Shown one piece after another: positions 8,005-16,320 of a stretch of 64,000 bases of DNA (position 1 is its first letter; each line of letters opens with the position of its first letter). Origin of the DNA: GCA-002733465 sp039969155 (GTDB lineage: Bacteria > Pseudomonadota > Gammaproteobacteria > Enterobacterales > Kangiellaceae); the NCBI GenBank assembly GCA_039969155.1, contig JBDVOJ010000032.1:124001-188000 (forward strand), in the 5' to 3' direction. A program made the position numbers and the translations under genes. The notes below the pieces were generated by a model. That model was not told the origin of the DNA. It did no database searches and saw nothing but the letters and a program-made list of their open reading frames with translations.

Positions 8005-10659
8005 TTAGAGCTGTGCAGAATCGTTACTCCCATCTGAGATAAATGAGTCTACATTGATTAGTTTTTCTCTTAGGTTTTTAACCCGACTATCATCTCTATC
8101 GAACGTTAGAGACAATATTTTTAGAGCCTGTTCTAAGTTGGCCTTTGCAACAACATAATTCTGTTGCTTATAGTAAAGCAGGCCAAGTTTTTCGTATGCT
8201 TCGCCTATTCTCCAATGATCTTTTGGTAAATGTTCTCTACGGATATCTAAAGCCTCTCGATAATATGATTTAGTCTCGAAGTAGTTACTATGCTTTAATG
8301 ACATGTTTCCTAGTAGCACTAAAATATCACTCATTTTCGGATTGTTGATATGACCAGTTTTTCTTGCTATTTCTAACGTTTTTAAAAGTAGTGTTTCAGC
8401 GGCTTCTACCTGTTTATTCTTAATTAGGAGCTTACTTAAACTAAGTGAGCTAGCTAGAGCATAGACATGTTCTTCTCCCATCATTCTAGTAACTAAATTG
8501 GTCGACTGTTCTCGATATTGGATAGCTTTTTCTAGCTCTCCTTTCTGGGAATATATTCTCGATATGATTCCATAGCTAGCACCGACCTCTAAATGATCTT
8601 TTTTATGGATCTTCTTTCTTATTCTTAACCCATTTTCAGCATGTTTAAGCGCTTCATCATATTTCTTATTTTGAATTAAAGAGGAGGCGAGTTGGTTCAT
8701 TCTATGTGCTGACTGCGAATGAATTTCTCCAACTATATCGAGAGATAAAGATAGGCTTTTTCTTAGATAAGCTTCAGCCTCTTGAAAATTTCCCAAATCA
8801 CGCTGAAATTGACCTAACTTAGCATACGCATCTGAAACTTGAATTGAGTCTATAGTATATTCTGAAATCGAGAATTCCAAGTAGTCAGAGTAAAACTTAG
8901 CGGCTTTTTTTAGGTGACCTTGATCAGCATAATTATCCGCTAGAAGCACATTTGCCGAAATTAATTGTCGCCTGTTTGATTCTTTATCCTCGTTAAACAA
9001 CTTAATACTCTTTAGCAGCATTTCTTCTGCCAATTCAAAATTACTCATTTCAGTATAGTAGTCGCCTAGCTTGTAGTGAGTAAGCGCTAATTCACTGAAC
9101 TCAATATCGGGTAACTCTAGTTTAAGTTTAAGAGATTCGTTTAGCATACTCTCGACACGGTCATAATCTCCTCGTCTTTGGCTTACAGTGGCTAGAGTCT
9201 CGAACATGGTTGCTTTCAAAATACTGGGCTTAAGTTGTTGTACATTTTCTTTTCCCCGTTTAAGTAATACACTCGCAGTCAAGTCGTTTCCTGCATGTAC
9301 ATCGGGATCTGAAGCGCTAAAAATATCGATTAGAAAATCTGTTGTTTGTTTTGCAAGTTCGGACTCTTCTATGGCCTTTCTTTTTTCGTATTCAAGCTGC
9401 ACCGATTTTATGGACAACGAAAGCGAAAAAAACAAGATACTTATTATAAGGACGAAGCTGACCGACACAATGGCTTTATTTCGTCTTACAAACTGAGTGA
9501 ATAAATAGATAAATGATTCAGGGCGCGCCGTAATGGGATAATTATTTAAGTATCTAATTATGTCTTCTGAAAACTGTTCAACTGTCTTATAACGAGCGTT
9601 AGGCGACTTCTTTAAAGCTTTTAGAGTTATGGTATCTAGATCTCCTTTAATTCTTTTTCCAAAGTTCTTTAGACGTTCTTTTGAGCCGTCGGTCACTGTA
9701 GACATTTTTGCTATAATCGCCACGCTAGGTTTGATGGGTTGTGTTTCGCAAATGGCGCGTTCCAAGTTGAGTCTGGTTTTTTTAGCAACCTGAAACAGGG
9801 TTTCTTCGGTCAATAACTGATAAAGTAAATTGCCGAGTGAGTAAACATCGGTCTGGGTAGTAATGGCGTCCCCGGTAATTTGTTCCGGTGAGGCATTTTC
9901 TAAAGATAGCAGCCTCATTTCCGCTTGGGTATTGACTACATCTTGCTGATAAGCTTCTGGGTCCAGTATTTTGGCAATGCCAAAATCAAGCAATTTTATT
10001 TGACCCTCATTGTTAACTAAAACATTGGAAGGTTTAATATCTCGATGAATAATCAGGTTTTGATGAGCGTAACTAACGGCAGAACAAACTTGCAGAAATA
10101 ATTCTATTCGTTCGGATAGGTTGAGTTGTTTTCCGATGCAATAATCTAGAATGGGGACTCCTTCAATAAACTCCATCACTAAAAAAGGGATCCCTTTTTG
10201 AGTAGTACCACCGTCAATCAAATGAGCAATATTAGGGTGATTGAGGTTGGCTAATATTTGACGCTCACTTTCAAAGCGACGGATTGAGTCAGGGTTGATC
10301 GAATGAGATTGTATAAGCTTAATAGCGACCTTTTGTTCGAATGCTTTGTCACTTCGGCTGGCCGCAAAAACCACCCCCATACCGCCTTTCCCTATTAGCT
10401 TCTCAATCTTGTAGCCGCCAATGACTTCGCCTTCTTGGTGGTTGAAGTTCTGTTGATACAGTTGATCAATATTAGTCGAGACGGCTCGAGTAATCTTAGA
10501 TGAATCATCACCATCAGCCGCCAGCATTTGTTCTAGTTTTGCCGCTGTTTTCGGATCAGATTTAGCCTGTCGTGCTAGCCAGTCTTGTTGTTCTTGTGAG
10601 GAAAGAGTGAGAAGTTCTTCAAAATGAGCCTTAATGACCTGCCAGTTAGTTTTATCCAT
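8005..10659 (-). CDS. Membrane-anchored Ser/Thr protein kinase with periplasmic TPR array
   Basis: An 884-residue PknB/Hanks-type kinase. After a helical N-terminus, the kinase domain spans about residues 82-375: glycine loop IGKGGMGVVF (89-98), catalytic Lys in VAIK (K114), HRDIKPSN (D207) and DFG (D225), so it should be active. One membrane segment (about 396-417, AIVSVSFVLIISILFF) is followed by some 450 residues of tetratricopeptide repeats, many of the type ALKHAENGLRIRKKI, which would lie outside the cytoplasmic membrane. Such kinase-TPR proteins often sit beside ECF sigma factors, as here: the sigma gene ends 130 bp upstream on the same strand. The TPR region probably senses or scaffolds a partner; the target is unknown. 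Confidence 0.9.
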   Translation of the reverse strand: MDKTNWQVIKAHFEELLTLSSQEQQDWLARQAKSDPKTAAKLEQMLAADGDDSSKITRAVSTNIDQLYQQNFNHQEGEVIGGYKIEKLIGKGGMGVVFAASRSDKAFEQKVAIKLIQSHSINPDSIRRFESERQILANLNHPNIAHLIDGGTTQKGIPFLVMEFIEGVPILDYCIGKQLNLSERIELFLQVCSAVSYAHQNLIIHRDIKPSNVLVNNEGQIKLLDFGIAKILDPEAYQQDVVNTQAEMRLLSLENASPEQITGDAITTQTDVYSLGNLLYQLLTEETLFQVAKKTRLNLERAICETQPIKPSVAIIAKMSTVTDGSKERLKNFGKRIKGDLDTITLKALKKSPNARYKTVEQFSEDIIRYLNNYPITARPESFIYLFTQFVRRNKAIVSVSFVLIISILFFSLSLSIKSVQLEYEKRKAIEESELAKQTTDFLIDIFSASDPDVHAGNDLTASVLLKRGKENVQQLKPSILKATMFETLATVSQRRGDYDRVESMLNESLKLKLELPDIEFSELALTHYKLGDYYTEMSNFELAEEMLLKSIKLFNEDKESNRRQLISANVLLADNYADQGHLKKAAKFYSDYLEFSISEYTIDSIQVSDAYAKLGQFQRDLGNFQEAEAYLRKSLSLSLDIVGEIHSQSAHRMNQLASSLIQNKKYDEALKHAENGLRIRKKIHKKDHLEVGASYGIISRIYSQKGELEKAIQYREQSTNLVTRMMGEEHVYALASSLSLSKLLIKNKQVEAAETLLLKTLEIARKTGHINNPKMSDILVLLGNMSLKHSNYFETKSYYREALDIRREHLPKDHWRIGEAYEKLGLLYYKQQNYVVAKANLEQALKILSLTFDRDDSRVKNLREKLINVDSFISDGSNDSAQL

Positions 10660-10789
10660 TATGATTCCTAATTTTCGATTGAATAGCTGTGTGCTCTAGC
10701 GCTATTTGTAGAATGCTGCATTCTATTAATGCGTAATTACTTTGCAATTACCTTCAATCGTCGGCTAATTTATTGGATTTTATTTTGTT

Positions 10790-11359
10790 TTATTTGGAGT
10801 TTTTAAGCTCATTGAGTAACCAAGCTTTTGCAACCCTAATTTCTCGTTCAACTGAAGAAATAGAAATATCTTCTACTGCTGCTATTTCATTATTGCTAAG
10901 ACCTGCAAAAAGTCGAAGTTCAAACAAGCGAGCTGCTCGAGCATCAAACTCATTGAGTTGCGATAGTAATTCATCAATATAAATAAGGTCGTGATTACTC
11001 TCAGCGTTAGCATTCAGGTTTTCTTCAAGCGTCACTTGTAATATTTTTCCACCGCGTTTTTCGGCAAGCTTGGAGCGAGCATGATCGACTAAAATTCGCC
11101 TCATCTGGGTAGCTGCAACAGCAAAAAAATGCGCTCTACTTTGCCAATCTAGTTCCATATTAACCAATTTCATGTAGGCTTCATTGACTAAGGCGGTGGC
11201 TTGTAGAGTGTGTCCTTCAGCTTCTCCTCGCATATAGTGTTTGGCTAGGCGGTGTAATTCATTAACGACTAGCGGTGTTAACTGTTCCAGTGCAGAACGA
11301 CTACCTTGTCGAAGCTCCGATAGGAGGCGGGTAACTTGATTATCATGATCTTTATTCAT
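10790..11359 (-). CDS. ECF-type RNA polymerase sigma factor
   Basis: A 189-residue sigma-70 family protein of the ECF class. Region 2 is seen in LQATALVNEAYMKLVNMELDWQ-type sequence followed by HFFAVAATQMRRILVDHAR; region 4 is the helix-turn-helix around LFAGLSNNEIAAVEDISISSVEREIRVAKAWL. This is the subfamily often annotated 'sigma-70 family, TIGR02999', which is commonly paired with a Ser/Thr kinase-TPR gene and lacks a classical anti-sigma factor. The kinase follows on the same strand, 130 bp downstream, so the pair probably forms one signalling unit. Divergent from the two-component system at 11.6 kb. Start ATG at 11359. Confidence 0.9.
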   Translation of the reverse strand: MNKDHDNQVTRLLSELRQGSRSALEQLTPLVVNELHRLAKHYMRGEAEGHTLQATALVNEAYMKLVNMELDWQSRAHFFAVAATQMRRILVDHARSKLAEKRGGKILQVTLEENLNANAESNHDLIYIDELLSQLNEFDARAARLFELRLFAGLSNNEIAAVEDISISSVEREIRVAKAWLLNELKNSK

Positions 11360-11566
11360 CAGTCTTGTTGGCTCGGCATACTATGATTGTTGTTTTCTGT
11401 ACATTGGGCCCATTAGTCCAGTTTAATCGAAGCTAGTATTTGACTCAACTTTACAGAAAATTTACTTCCTATTAGTGGTTTGCAGGGTATTATTACAGGA
11501 GGCGGGTGTCGAACTATAGGATTTATACCTCATTAACGTGTTGATTTTAAAGGGTAATAGATACTG

Positions 11567-12271
11567 ATGAGTGAAAAAAACTCAATACTGATTGTCGAAG
11601 ATGAAGAGGCCATTCGAGCAGGCTTGGTCGATGTCTTTATCTATCATGGGTTCAAAGTAGAATATGCTGAAGATGGTGCCAAGGGATTAGAAATGGCACT
11701 GACAGGCGACTTTTCATTGATTATTTTGGATGTCATGTTGCCCAAAATCAATGGATTTGATATCTGCAGGGCTATTCGAGAAAAAGATAAGTCACAGCCC
11801 ATTATCATGCTAACCGCAAAAACAGCTGACGAAGATATTATTCAAGGACTCACTCTTGGAGCGGATGACTATGTGGCGAAACCATTTTCTGTCGCCCAAC
11901 TGGTGTTAAGAGTTGAGGCCGTTCTGAGACGCTCCAGCAATAGTTTCGAGCCAATATCGACGATTAAATTGAATGATGACCGAGAAATTGATCTAATTAA
12001 TTTTTGCATAAATCATAATGGCCAATCCACCGCTTTTACCAAACGAGAACTTCAAGTTATAGAGTACTTACAGCAACACTCATCCCGCCCGGTTTCTAGA
12101 GATGAGCTATTAAGCAAGATATGGGGATATCAGCCTGACATGGATATTGAAACCAGAACGGTTGACATACATATTGCGAAAATTAGAAAAAAAATTGAGG
12201 TCAATCCCAAGCAACCTGAGTTTTTGGTGACCATTCGAGGTGCCGGCTATAAAATGTTGGTAGCGGATTAA
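11567..12271 (+). CDS. OmpR/PhoB-family response regulator
   Basis: A 234-residue response regulator: receiver domain with acidic pocket EDE (residues 11-13), phospho-acceptor Asp55 in LIILDVMLP, Thr83 in MLTAKT and Lys105 in DYVAKPF. The C-terminal winged-helix DNA-binding domain is of the OmpR type (FTKRELQVIEYLQQHSSRPV, then DELLSKIWGY, ending RTVDIHIAKIRKKI and TIRGAGYKM). The sensor kinase gene starts 51 bp downstream and is its evident partner. The regulon is unknown. Confidence 0.92.
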   Translation: MSEKNSILIVEDEEAIRAGLVDVFIYHGFKVEYAEDGAKGLEMALTGDFSLIILDVMLPKINGFDICRAIREKDKSQPIIMLTAKTADEDIIQGLTLGADDYVAKPFSVAQLVLRVEAVLRRSSNSFEPISTIKLNDDREIDLINFCINHNGQSTAFTKRELQVIEYLQQHSSRPVSRDELLSKIWGYQPDMDIETRTVDIHIAKIRKKIEVNPKQPEFLVTIRGAGYKMLVAD

Positions 12272-12322
12272 TGAGACTAATTCTTCTATCCGTTTATTCT
12301 GCATTTAACTTTGAAGGTTAAT

Positions 12323-14422
12323 ATGGTCAGGCATTCAAAACGAAAAACTCGTTTAATCTTTATTGCTTTTTTCTTTGTGTTAGCGGTCCCCTCAGTCGTT
12401 TTAAGCTTTCAAGCTTATCAGCAATTGCGTTGGCAGAATTTACATCAAGTTAGGCAGGTGGCTCTGGAATTCGCTCAACGAGTTGATAACACGTTGCGCC
12501 AAGCAATTGTGCAAGAAGAAGCAAGGAGTGATACTGATTACACCTTTTTTGTTTTAGCCGGTATTCCGGAAGCAAGGTTTGTGCAACGTTCAGAGCTTTC
12601 CAAGTTTCCAGTAAATTCCGATTTACAAGGATTAATTGGTTACTTTCAAATTGATGAAACTGGAAATTTTAGCAGCCCACTATTACCGTCGGCCTACGTT
12701 CAATCTGAGGTGGTTCCTAGTCTTTACGGTATAAGTAAAGAGGAGAATCAACAGCGGTTACAACTGGAACAACGATTAAAACAGATTCTCTCCGATAACC
12801 AGCTAGTTACCCGCACCATGCAAGATGCTGTTTCACCAGCGACCCAAGAATCGCAAGTCGCCTCAACAGCTGTCAAGAAAATGGCCAAACAAGAAATCGG
12901 TTCGTCAGTATCGACGGAACAAATTGCAGAACAATTGTCTTCGGTTGCCGAGCAGGAGCAGCAAATCAGTTTAGACTCCATCCAAAAAGAACAGAGAGAA
13001 AGCCACCAAAAAGCTTTAGAGCGAAACCAATTACAAGAAAAGAGAGCTACTCAAAAATCCAGTAACGATGGTTTTTACAAGGCGATCGAGCAAAAACGCC
13101 AACAAGACAGCCAAAAAATCGTTGTGACCGGCTCGCGCATTAAAAAAGCAAATGACAATGACGCACTCACAAGAAAAGCAAGAACGGAAAAAAACTATAG
13201 TCCACAACAGAGTTTGGTTGATCAGCAGTCGAACACAAGTCTGCTAGAACCCAAGGACATTAAATTAAAGTTATTTGAAAGTGAAATAGAACCATTTAAA
13301 TTTAGCCAACTAGAAAGCGGGCATTTCGTTATCTATCGTCAAGTATGGCGAAACAACAAACGCGTTGTGCAAGGTGCTCTAATTGCTTCTACGGCGTTTA
13401 TTAGTCAATATTTTGCTCAGGCTTTCAATCAATCGTCATTGATTGAGTCGACCCAGCTGAGTCTTTTCTTTGGAGAGCAACTTTTGCAGTCGTGGCATGG
13501 GCGGACATCCGATTATTCCGCTAGTCGAGCTACGACACTGGAAGGTGAAGCGCTAACTCAGGTTAATTTGAGTGAACCGTTTTCGCAGTTCAGTTTAGAT
13601 TTTAAGGTGATTAACATGCCAGTGGCTGCTGGTGCGGGATTTGTCAGTTTAGTGGCCAGCTGCTTAATTTTCGGGCTAGTTCTGGGGACTTTCTTGCTTT
13701 ATCGGCTAGCGCTGAAACAATCTTTTTTGGTGCAACAACAGCAAGACTTTGTATCTTCCGTGAGCCATGAACTCAAAACACCATTAACATCAATTAGAAT
13801 GTATGGTGAAATTCTCAAACAAGGCTGGGTCAGTGAGGATAAAAAGTTAGAGTATTATGATTATATTTATTCCGAATCTGAACGGCTTTCTCGATTAATT
13901 GCTAATGTGTTGCAGATTTCTGGGGTTAACCATAACGCGCTTGAATTAAAATTAGAAACTGTGAAGGCTGCGGAGCTTGCCAATCTAGTTCGTTCGAAAA
14001 TTGACTCGCAAATTGAACAAAGTGGTTTCGAGCTAAATATGCGGTTGGATGAGCATCTAAGTGAATCTAGTGTGGTTGTCGATAGGGATGCTTTTATTCA
14101 AGTGATGATTAACTTGGTCGACAATGCGATTAAATATGCCGGTGGTACCAAACGACAGCAAATAGATATTCGATTCCAGATTGAGAGCAATAGTATTCTG
14201 CGTATCTCAGTTCGGGATTATGGACCTGGGATTTCGAAACAACACATGAAAAGAATTTTTGACCTGTTTTATCGAAGTGGTGATGAAATGACTCGAGAAG
14301 TGAAAGGAACTGGAATCGGTCTTGCTTTGGTTAAAGAGCTGGTTAAAGCGATGTCATCACAAATATCGGTCAAAAATTGCCATCCTGGGGTCGACTTTAG
14401 AATTGATATTCCGTTAGTTTAA
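12323..14422 (+). CDS. Sensor histidine kinase with long Gln-rich periplasmic region
   Basis: Partner of the response regulator just upstream. The ATG at 12323 is chosen over a TTG at 12311 because AAGG lies 5-9 nt before it. Domains: membrane segment about residues 11-31; periplasmic region to about 435, including a Gln/Glu-rich coiled-coil part (about 145-270) and an odd KIVVTGSRIKK stretch near residue 264 that looks like the TonB-box region of outer-membrane receptors; a second membrane segment (VAAGAGFVSLVASCLIFGLV); the HisKA dimerisation domain with SVSHELKTPL (His482); and an HATPase domain with the N-box VDNAIKYA, the G1 box DYGPGIS and GTGIGLALV. About 699 residues. No HAMP domain is obvious. 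Confidence 0.9.
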   Translation: MVRHSKRKTRLIFIAFFFVLAVPSVVLSFQAYQQLRWQNLHQVRQVALEFAQRVDNTLRQAIVQEEARSDTDYTFFVLAGIPEARFVQRSELSKFPVNSDLQGLIGYFQIDETGNFSSPLLPSAYVQSEVVPSLYGISKEENQQRLQLEQRLKQILSDNQLVTRTMQDAVSPATQESQVASTAVKKMAKQEIGSSVSTEQIAEQLSSVAEQEQQISLDSIQKEQRESHQKALERNQLQEKRATQKSSNDGFYKAIEQKRQQDSQKIVVTGSRIKKANDNDALTRKARTEKNYSPQQSLVDQQSNTSLLEPKDIKLKLFESEIEPFKFSQLESGHFVIYRQVWRNNKRVVQGALIASTAFISQYFAQAFNQSSLIESTQLSLFFGEQLLQSWHGRTSDYSASRATTLEGEALTQVNLSEPFSQFSLDFKVINMPVAAGAGFVSLVASCLIFGLVLGTFLLYRLALKQSFLVQQQQDFVSSVSHELKTPLTSIRMYGEILKQGWVSEDKKLEYYDYIYSESERLSRLIANVLQISGVNHNALELKLETVKAAELANLVRSKIDSQIEQSGFELNMRLDEHLSESSVVVDRDAFIQVMINLVDNAIKYAGGTKRQQIDIRFQIESNSILRISVRDYGPGISKQHMKRIFDLFYRSGDEMTREVKGTGIGLALVKELVKAMSSQISVKNCHPGVDFRIDIPLV

Positions 14423-14605
14423 AATAATGTCCCAATTTCAAATTCAGGCCTAAAAGCACTCGTTTTTCAGTATTCGCGTTAAAATCCAATAAATTTAACA
14501 ATTAATCACGAAATAGAGCGATTCTTGTTGCTTGTAGTGTAGCCACGTACAACCACTTTTGGTATCATCCCCCGCCTAAAATTTGACCATTATGAGGATT
14601 AGTGA

Positions 14606-15421
14606 GTGGATCGTGCGGAATTAGAGTTACAGTTAGAGGTTTGGAAAGATCTTGCAATTAGCAAACAGATGTTAATTGGAGCCGCGGCTGAAGCTCTTGG
14701 TATTAATTCAGAATGTAGCATGGAAGAAATCAAAGAGGCCTTCGAAAAAGCTACGCAACGCGCTACTCAAGCTGATGCTGCCATTGCCAAAGCAAAAGAA
14801 GATGCTGAAAATGCTATCGCTGAAATGCAGGCAAAAGTTAAGGCGAATGATATCGAATTAGCTAAAGCGAAAGAAACTGCAGAAAATGCCGAAGAGGCTT
14901 TAAAAGCGGCAGATCAAAGAGTCGATGCTGGCCGAGAAGCCAATGCTGATGCACTTAAAAAAGCCAATGCTCAAATTGCCGAAAAAGATAAGGCACTTAA
15001 ACAGATCAAAAAAGTACTGGCTGACTCACCCGAAAATGTTGTTAAGAAGCTTAAAGTCCTTAAGAAAGAAAAAATGGACGAAGCTAATGCTCGCAAGAAA
15101 GCCGAAGAAGAAGCGAGAAGACAGAAAAAAGACAAGCAAAAATCTGAGCAAGAAGTGAAAGATCTGCAATCAACTATTGAACAGTGTGGTGCGTTAGTTG
15201 AGCAAGTTAGAGAGCTTAAGACATTCAGTGAAGCGCAGTATGACCAACTTAAAGAATTAGTTGAAGATGCGAAGAAGCTTGAAAAAACCCCAAAATTAGA
15301 TGAAGAGCTACTCACCAGTATTGAGAAGCTGGCGGGAAATGATGATGAAGAAGAAGAGAAATCATCAAAATCTTCTGGCAATAAGAAAAAAGCCACTAAG
15401 AAAAAAGCTAAAAAGAAGTAG
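14606..15421 (+). CDS. Lys/Ala/Glu-rich coiled-coil protein of unknown function
   Basis: A 271-residue, highly charged protein predicted to be almost wholly coiled coil: repeated Ala-Lys-Glu-Asp patterns from about residue 40 to 230, for example AKAKEDAENAIAEMQAK. The C-terminus is strongly basic (KKKATKKKAKKK), like a histone-H1-style tail that could bind nucleic acid or a polyanion. No signal peptide. The start is GTG (14606) with GAGG 8 nt upstream. A strong terminator follows at 15443, so it is a single-gene unit just before rnpB. The alternative frames within it are compositional shadows. I do not recognise a named family. Confidence 0.65.
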   Translation: MDRAELELQLEVWKDLAISKQMLIGAAAEALGINSECSMEEIKEAFEKATQRATQADAAIAKAKEDAENAIAEMQAKVKANDIELAKAKETAENAEEALKAADQRVDAGREANADALKKANAQIAEKDKALKQIKKVLADSPENVVKKLKVLKKEKMDEANARKKAEEEARRQKKDKQKSEQEVKDLQSTIEQCGALVEQVRELKTFSEAQYDQLKELVEDAKKLEKTPKLDEELLTSIEKLAGNDDEEEEKSSKSSGNKKKATKKKAKKK

Positions 15422-15442
15422 TCACAAGCTACACGTTATACT

Positions 15443-15467
15443 AAGGCCGCAACTCGCGGCCTTTTTT
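15443..15467 (+). terminator. Intrinsic terminator after coiled-coil gene
   Basis: AAGGCCGC (15443-15450), loop AACTC, GCGGCCTT (15456-15463), then a run of T to 15467. Textbook rho-independent terminator, separating the coiled-coil gene from rnpB. Confidence 0.9.
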
Positions 15468-15488
15468 ATGCCTAAAGTGCAGTAATGC

Positions 15489-15517
15489 TCGATATCCCAA
15501 ATTGATATTGATAGAAT
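15489..15517 (+). promoter_or_regulatory. Probable rnpB promoter
   Basis: TCGATA (15489-15494, weak -35) and TAGAAT (15512-15517, -10) with a 17-bp spacer place transcription start about 8 bp on, exactly at the 5' end of the RNase P RNA. Confidence 0.55.
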
Positions 15518-15524
15518 GCGCGCC

Positions 15525-15922
15525 GAGGGTCAACTGGGCAGTCGCCGCTTTAATTGAAGCTTTATAAGCGCTAGTTAGAGGGGAGGAAAGTCCGGACTTT
15601 ATAGAGCGGAGTGCCAGGTAACGCCTGGGCAGTGCAAACTGACGGCAAGTGCAGCAGAAAGTAAACCGCCTTTCAATAATTCGTTGTTGATCGGTAAGGG
15701 TGAAATGGTGCGGTAAGAGCGCACCGCGTTGGTGGTAACATCAATGGCAAGGTAAACCCCACTCAAAGCAAGGCCAAATAGGGTTCCCGTTTGGGTAGTT
15801 CGCTATCCATATAGGCGTGGCTCGCGCTGGAACCGGGTAGGCTGCTTGAGCCAAGAAGCGATTCTTGGCCTAGATGAATGACTGTTCTCGACAGGATCCG
15901 GCTTATAGGTTGACCCTCACTC
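15525..15922 (+). ncRNA. rnpB: RNase P RNA (bacterial class A)
   Basis: The catalytic RNA of ribonuclease P, which trims tRNA 5' leaders. Direct similarity to the E. coli RNA is visible throughout: GGGGAGGAAAGTCCGG near the 5' end (15579 on), TGCCAGGTAACGCCTGG, GGTAAGGGTGAAA, GGTGCGGTAAGAGCGCACCG, GCAAGGCCAAATAGGG, GGTAGGCTGCTTGAGCC and GGCCTAGATGAATGACTG. The 5' end GAGGGTCAACT pairs with AGGTTGACCCTC at the 3' end, closing helix P1 and setting both boundaries to within a few bases. It lies directly upstream of mraZ, as in Pseudomonas. Confidence 0.97.
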
Positions 15923-16172
15923 TATCTTATTGCTCAAAATTTCAACTAATACCAGCTTTTTTCCCTATTTAGTATCTGTGATCGAGCTCTCAAAAGCTAA
16001 AAACCGTGTTTTCTGGTTAAACATGTCCAAACTTAAAGTATTACTTTAAGTTTGGATGTTAAGCGTATGAATTCATTTCCAATTCGTTTTTATAGTTAAA
16101 ATCCTTTTCGTAAAAACCACCTAAGTCCTTGTCATATAAGCAATATTTCAGTGTTTTTCACTGCGCTTTTAC
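15923..16172. other. rnpB-mraZ spacer with a 13-bp perfect inverted repeat
   Basis: No gene is seen here. The notable element is CCAAACTTAAAGT (16027-16039) and its exact complement ACTTTAAGTTTGG (16043-16055), separated by only 3 nt. On RNA it forms a tight AT-rich hairpin, but no T-run follows, so it is not an ordinary rnpB terminator. It could be a regulator-binding site or an RNA-processing stem. Confidence 0.5.
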
Positions 16173-16202
16173 TTGACAAAGCACGGCTCCACTACCTATA
16201 GT
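16173..16202 (+). promoter_or_regulatory. Promoter of the dcw operon (Pmra)
   Basis: TTGACA (16173-16178) and TATAGT (16197-16202) with an 18-bp spacer form a near-consensus sigma-70 promoter. Start would be near 16209, inside the array of GTG boxes, leaving a leader of about 110 nt before mraZ. Confidence 0.8.
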
Positions 16203-16250
16203 GCACAATAGTGGAGAAAAGTGTCATTTTGTGTCTTTTTGTGTTGTATG
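16201..16250 (+). promoter_or_regulatory. Probable MraZ operator: five GTG boxes at exact 10-bp spacing
   Basis: Five consecutive 10-bp blocks each start with GTG: at 16201, 16211, 16221, 16231 and 16241 (GTGCA, GTGGA, GTGTC, GTGTC, GTGTT). MraZ is a ring-shaped repressor of its own operon that binds direct repeats one helical turn apart (TGGGN boxes in E. coli, AAAGTG-type boxes in Mollicutes). The array overlaps the predicted transcription start, so binding should repress the dcw operon. Confidence 0.75.
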
Positions 16251-16320
16251 AACAAAAAAACGTTTGACTGATCATTAAACGTACCAGCAGAGCTCAAGAC
16301 TCTGTGACAGGATTAAAAAA

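Noticed and set aside
14971..15396. Antisense frame inside the coiled-coil gene
   Set aside because: Ser/Phe-rich shadow caused by Lys/Glu-rich codons on the sense strand.
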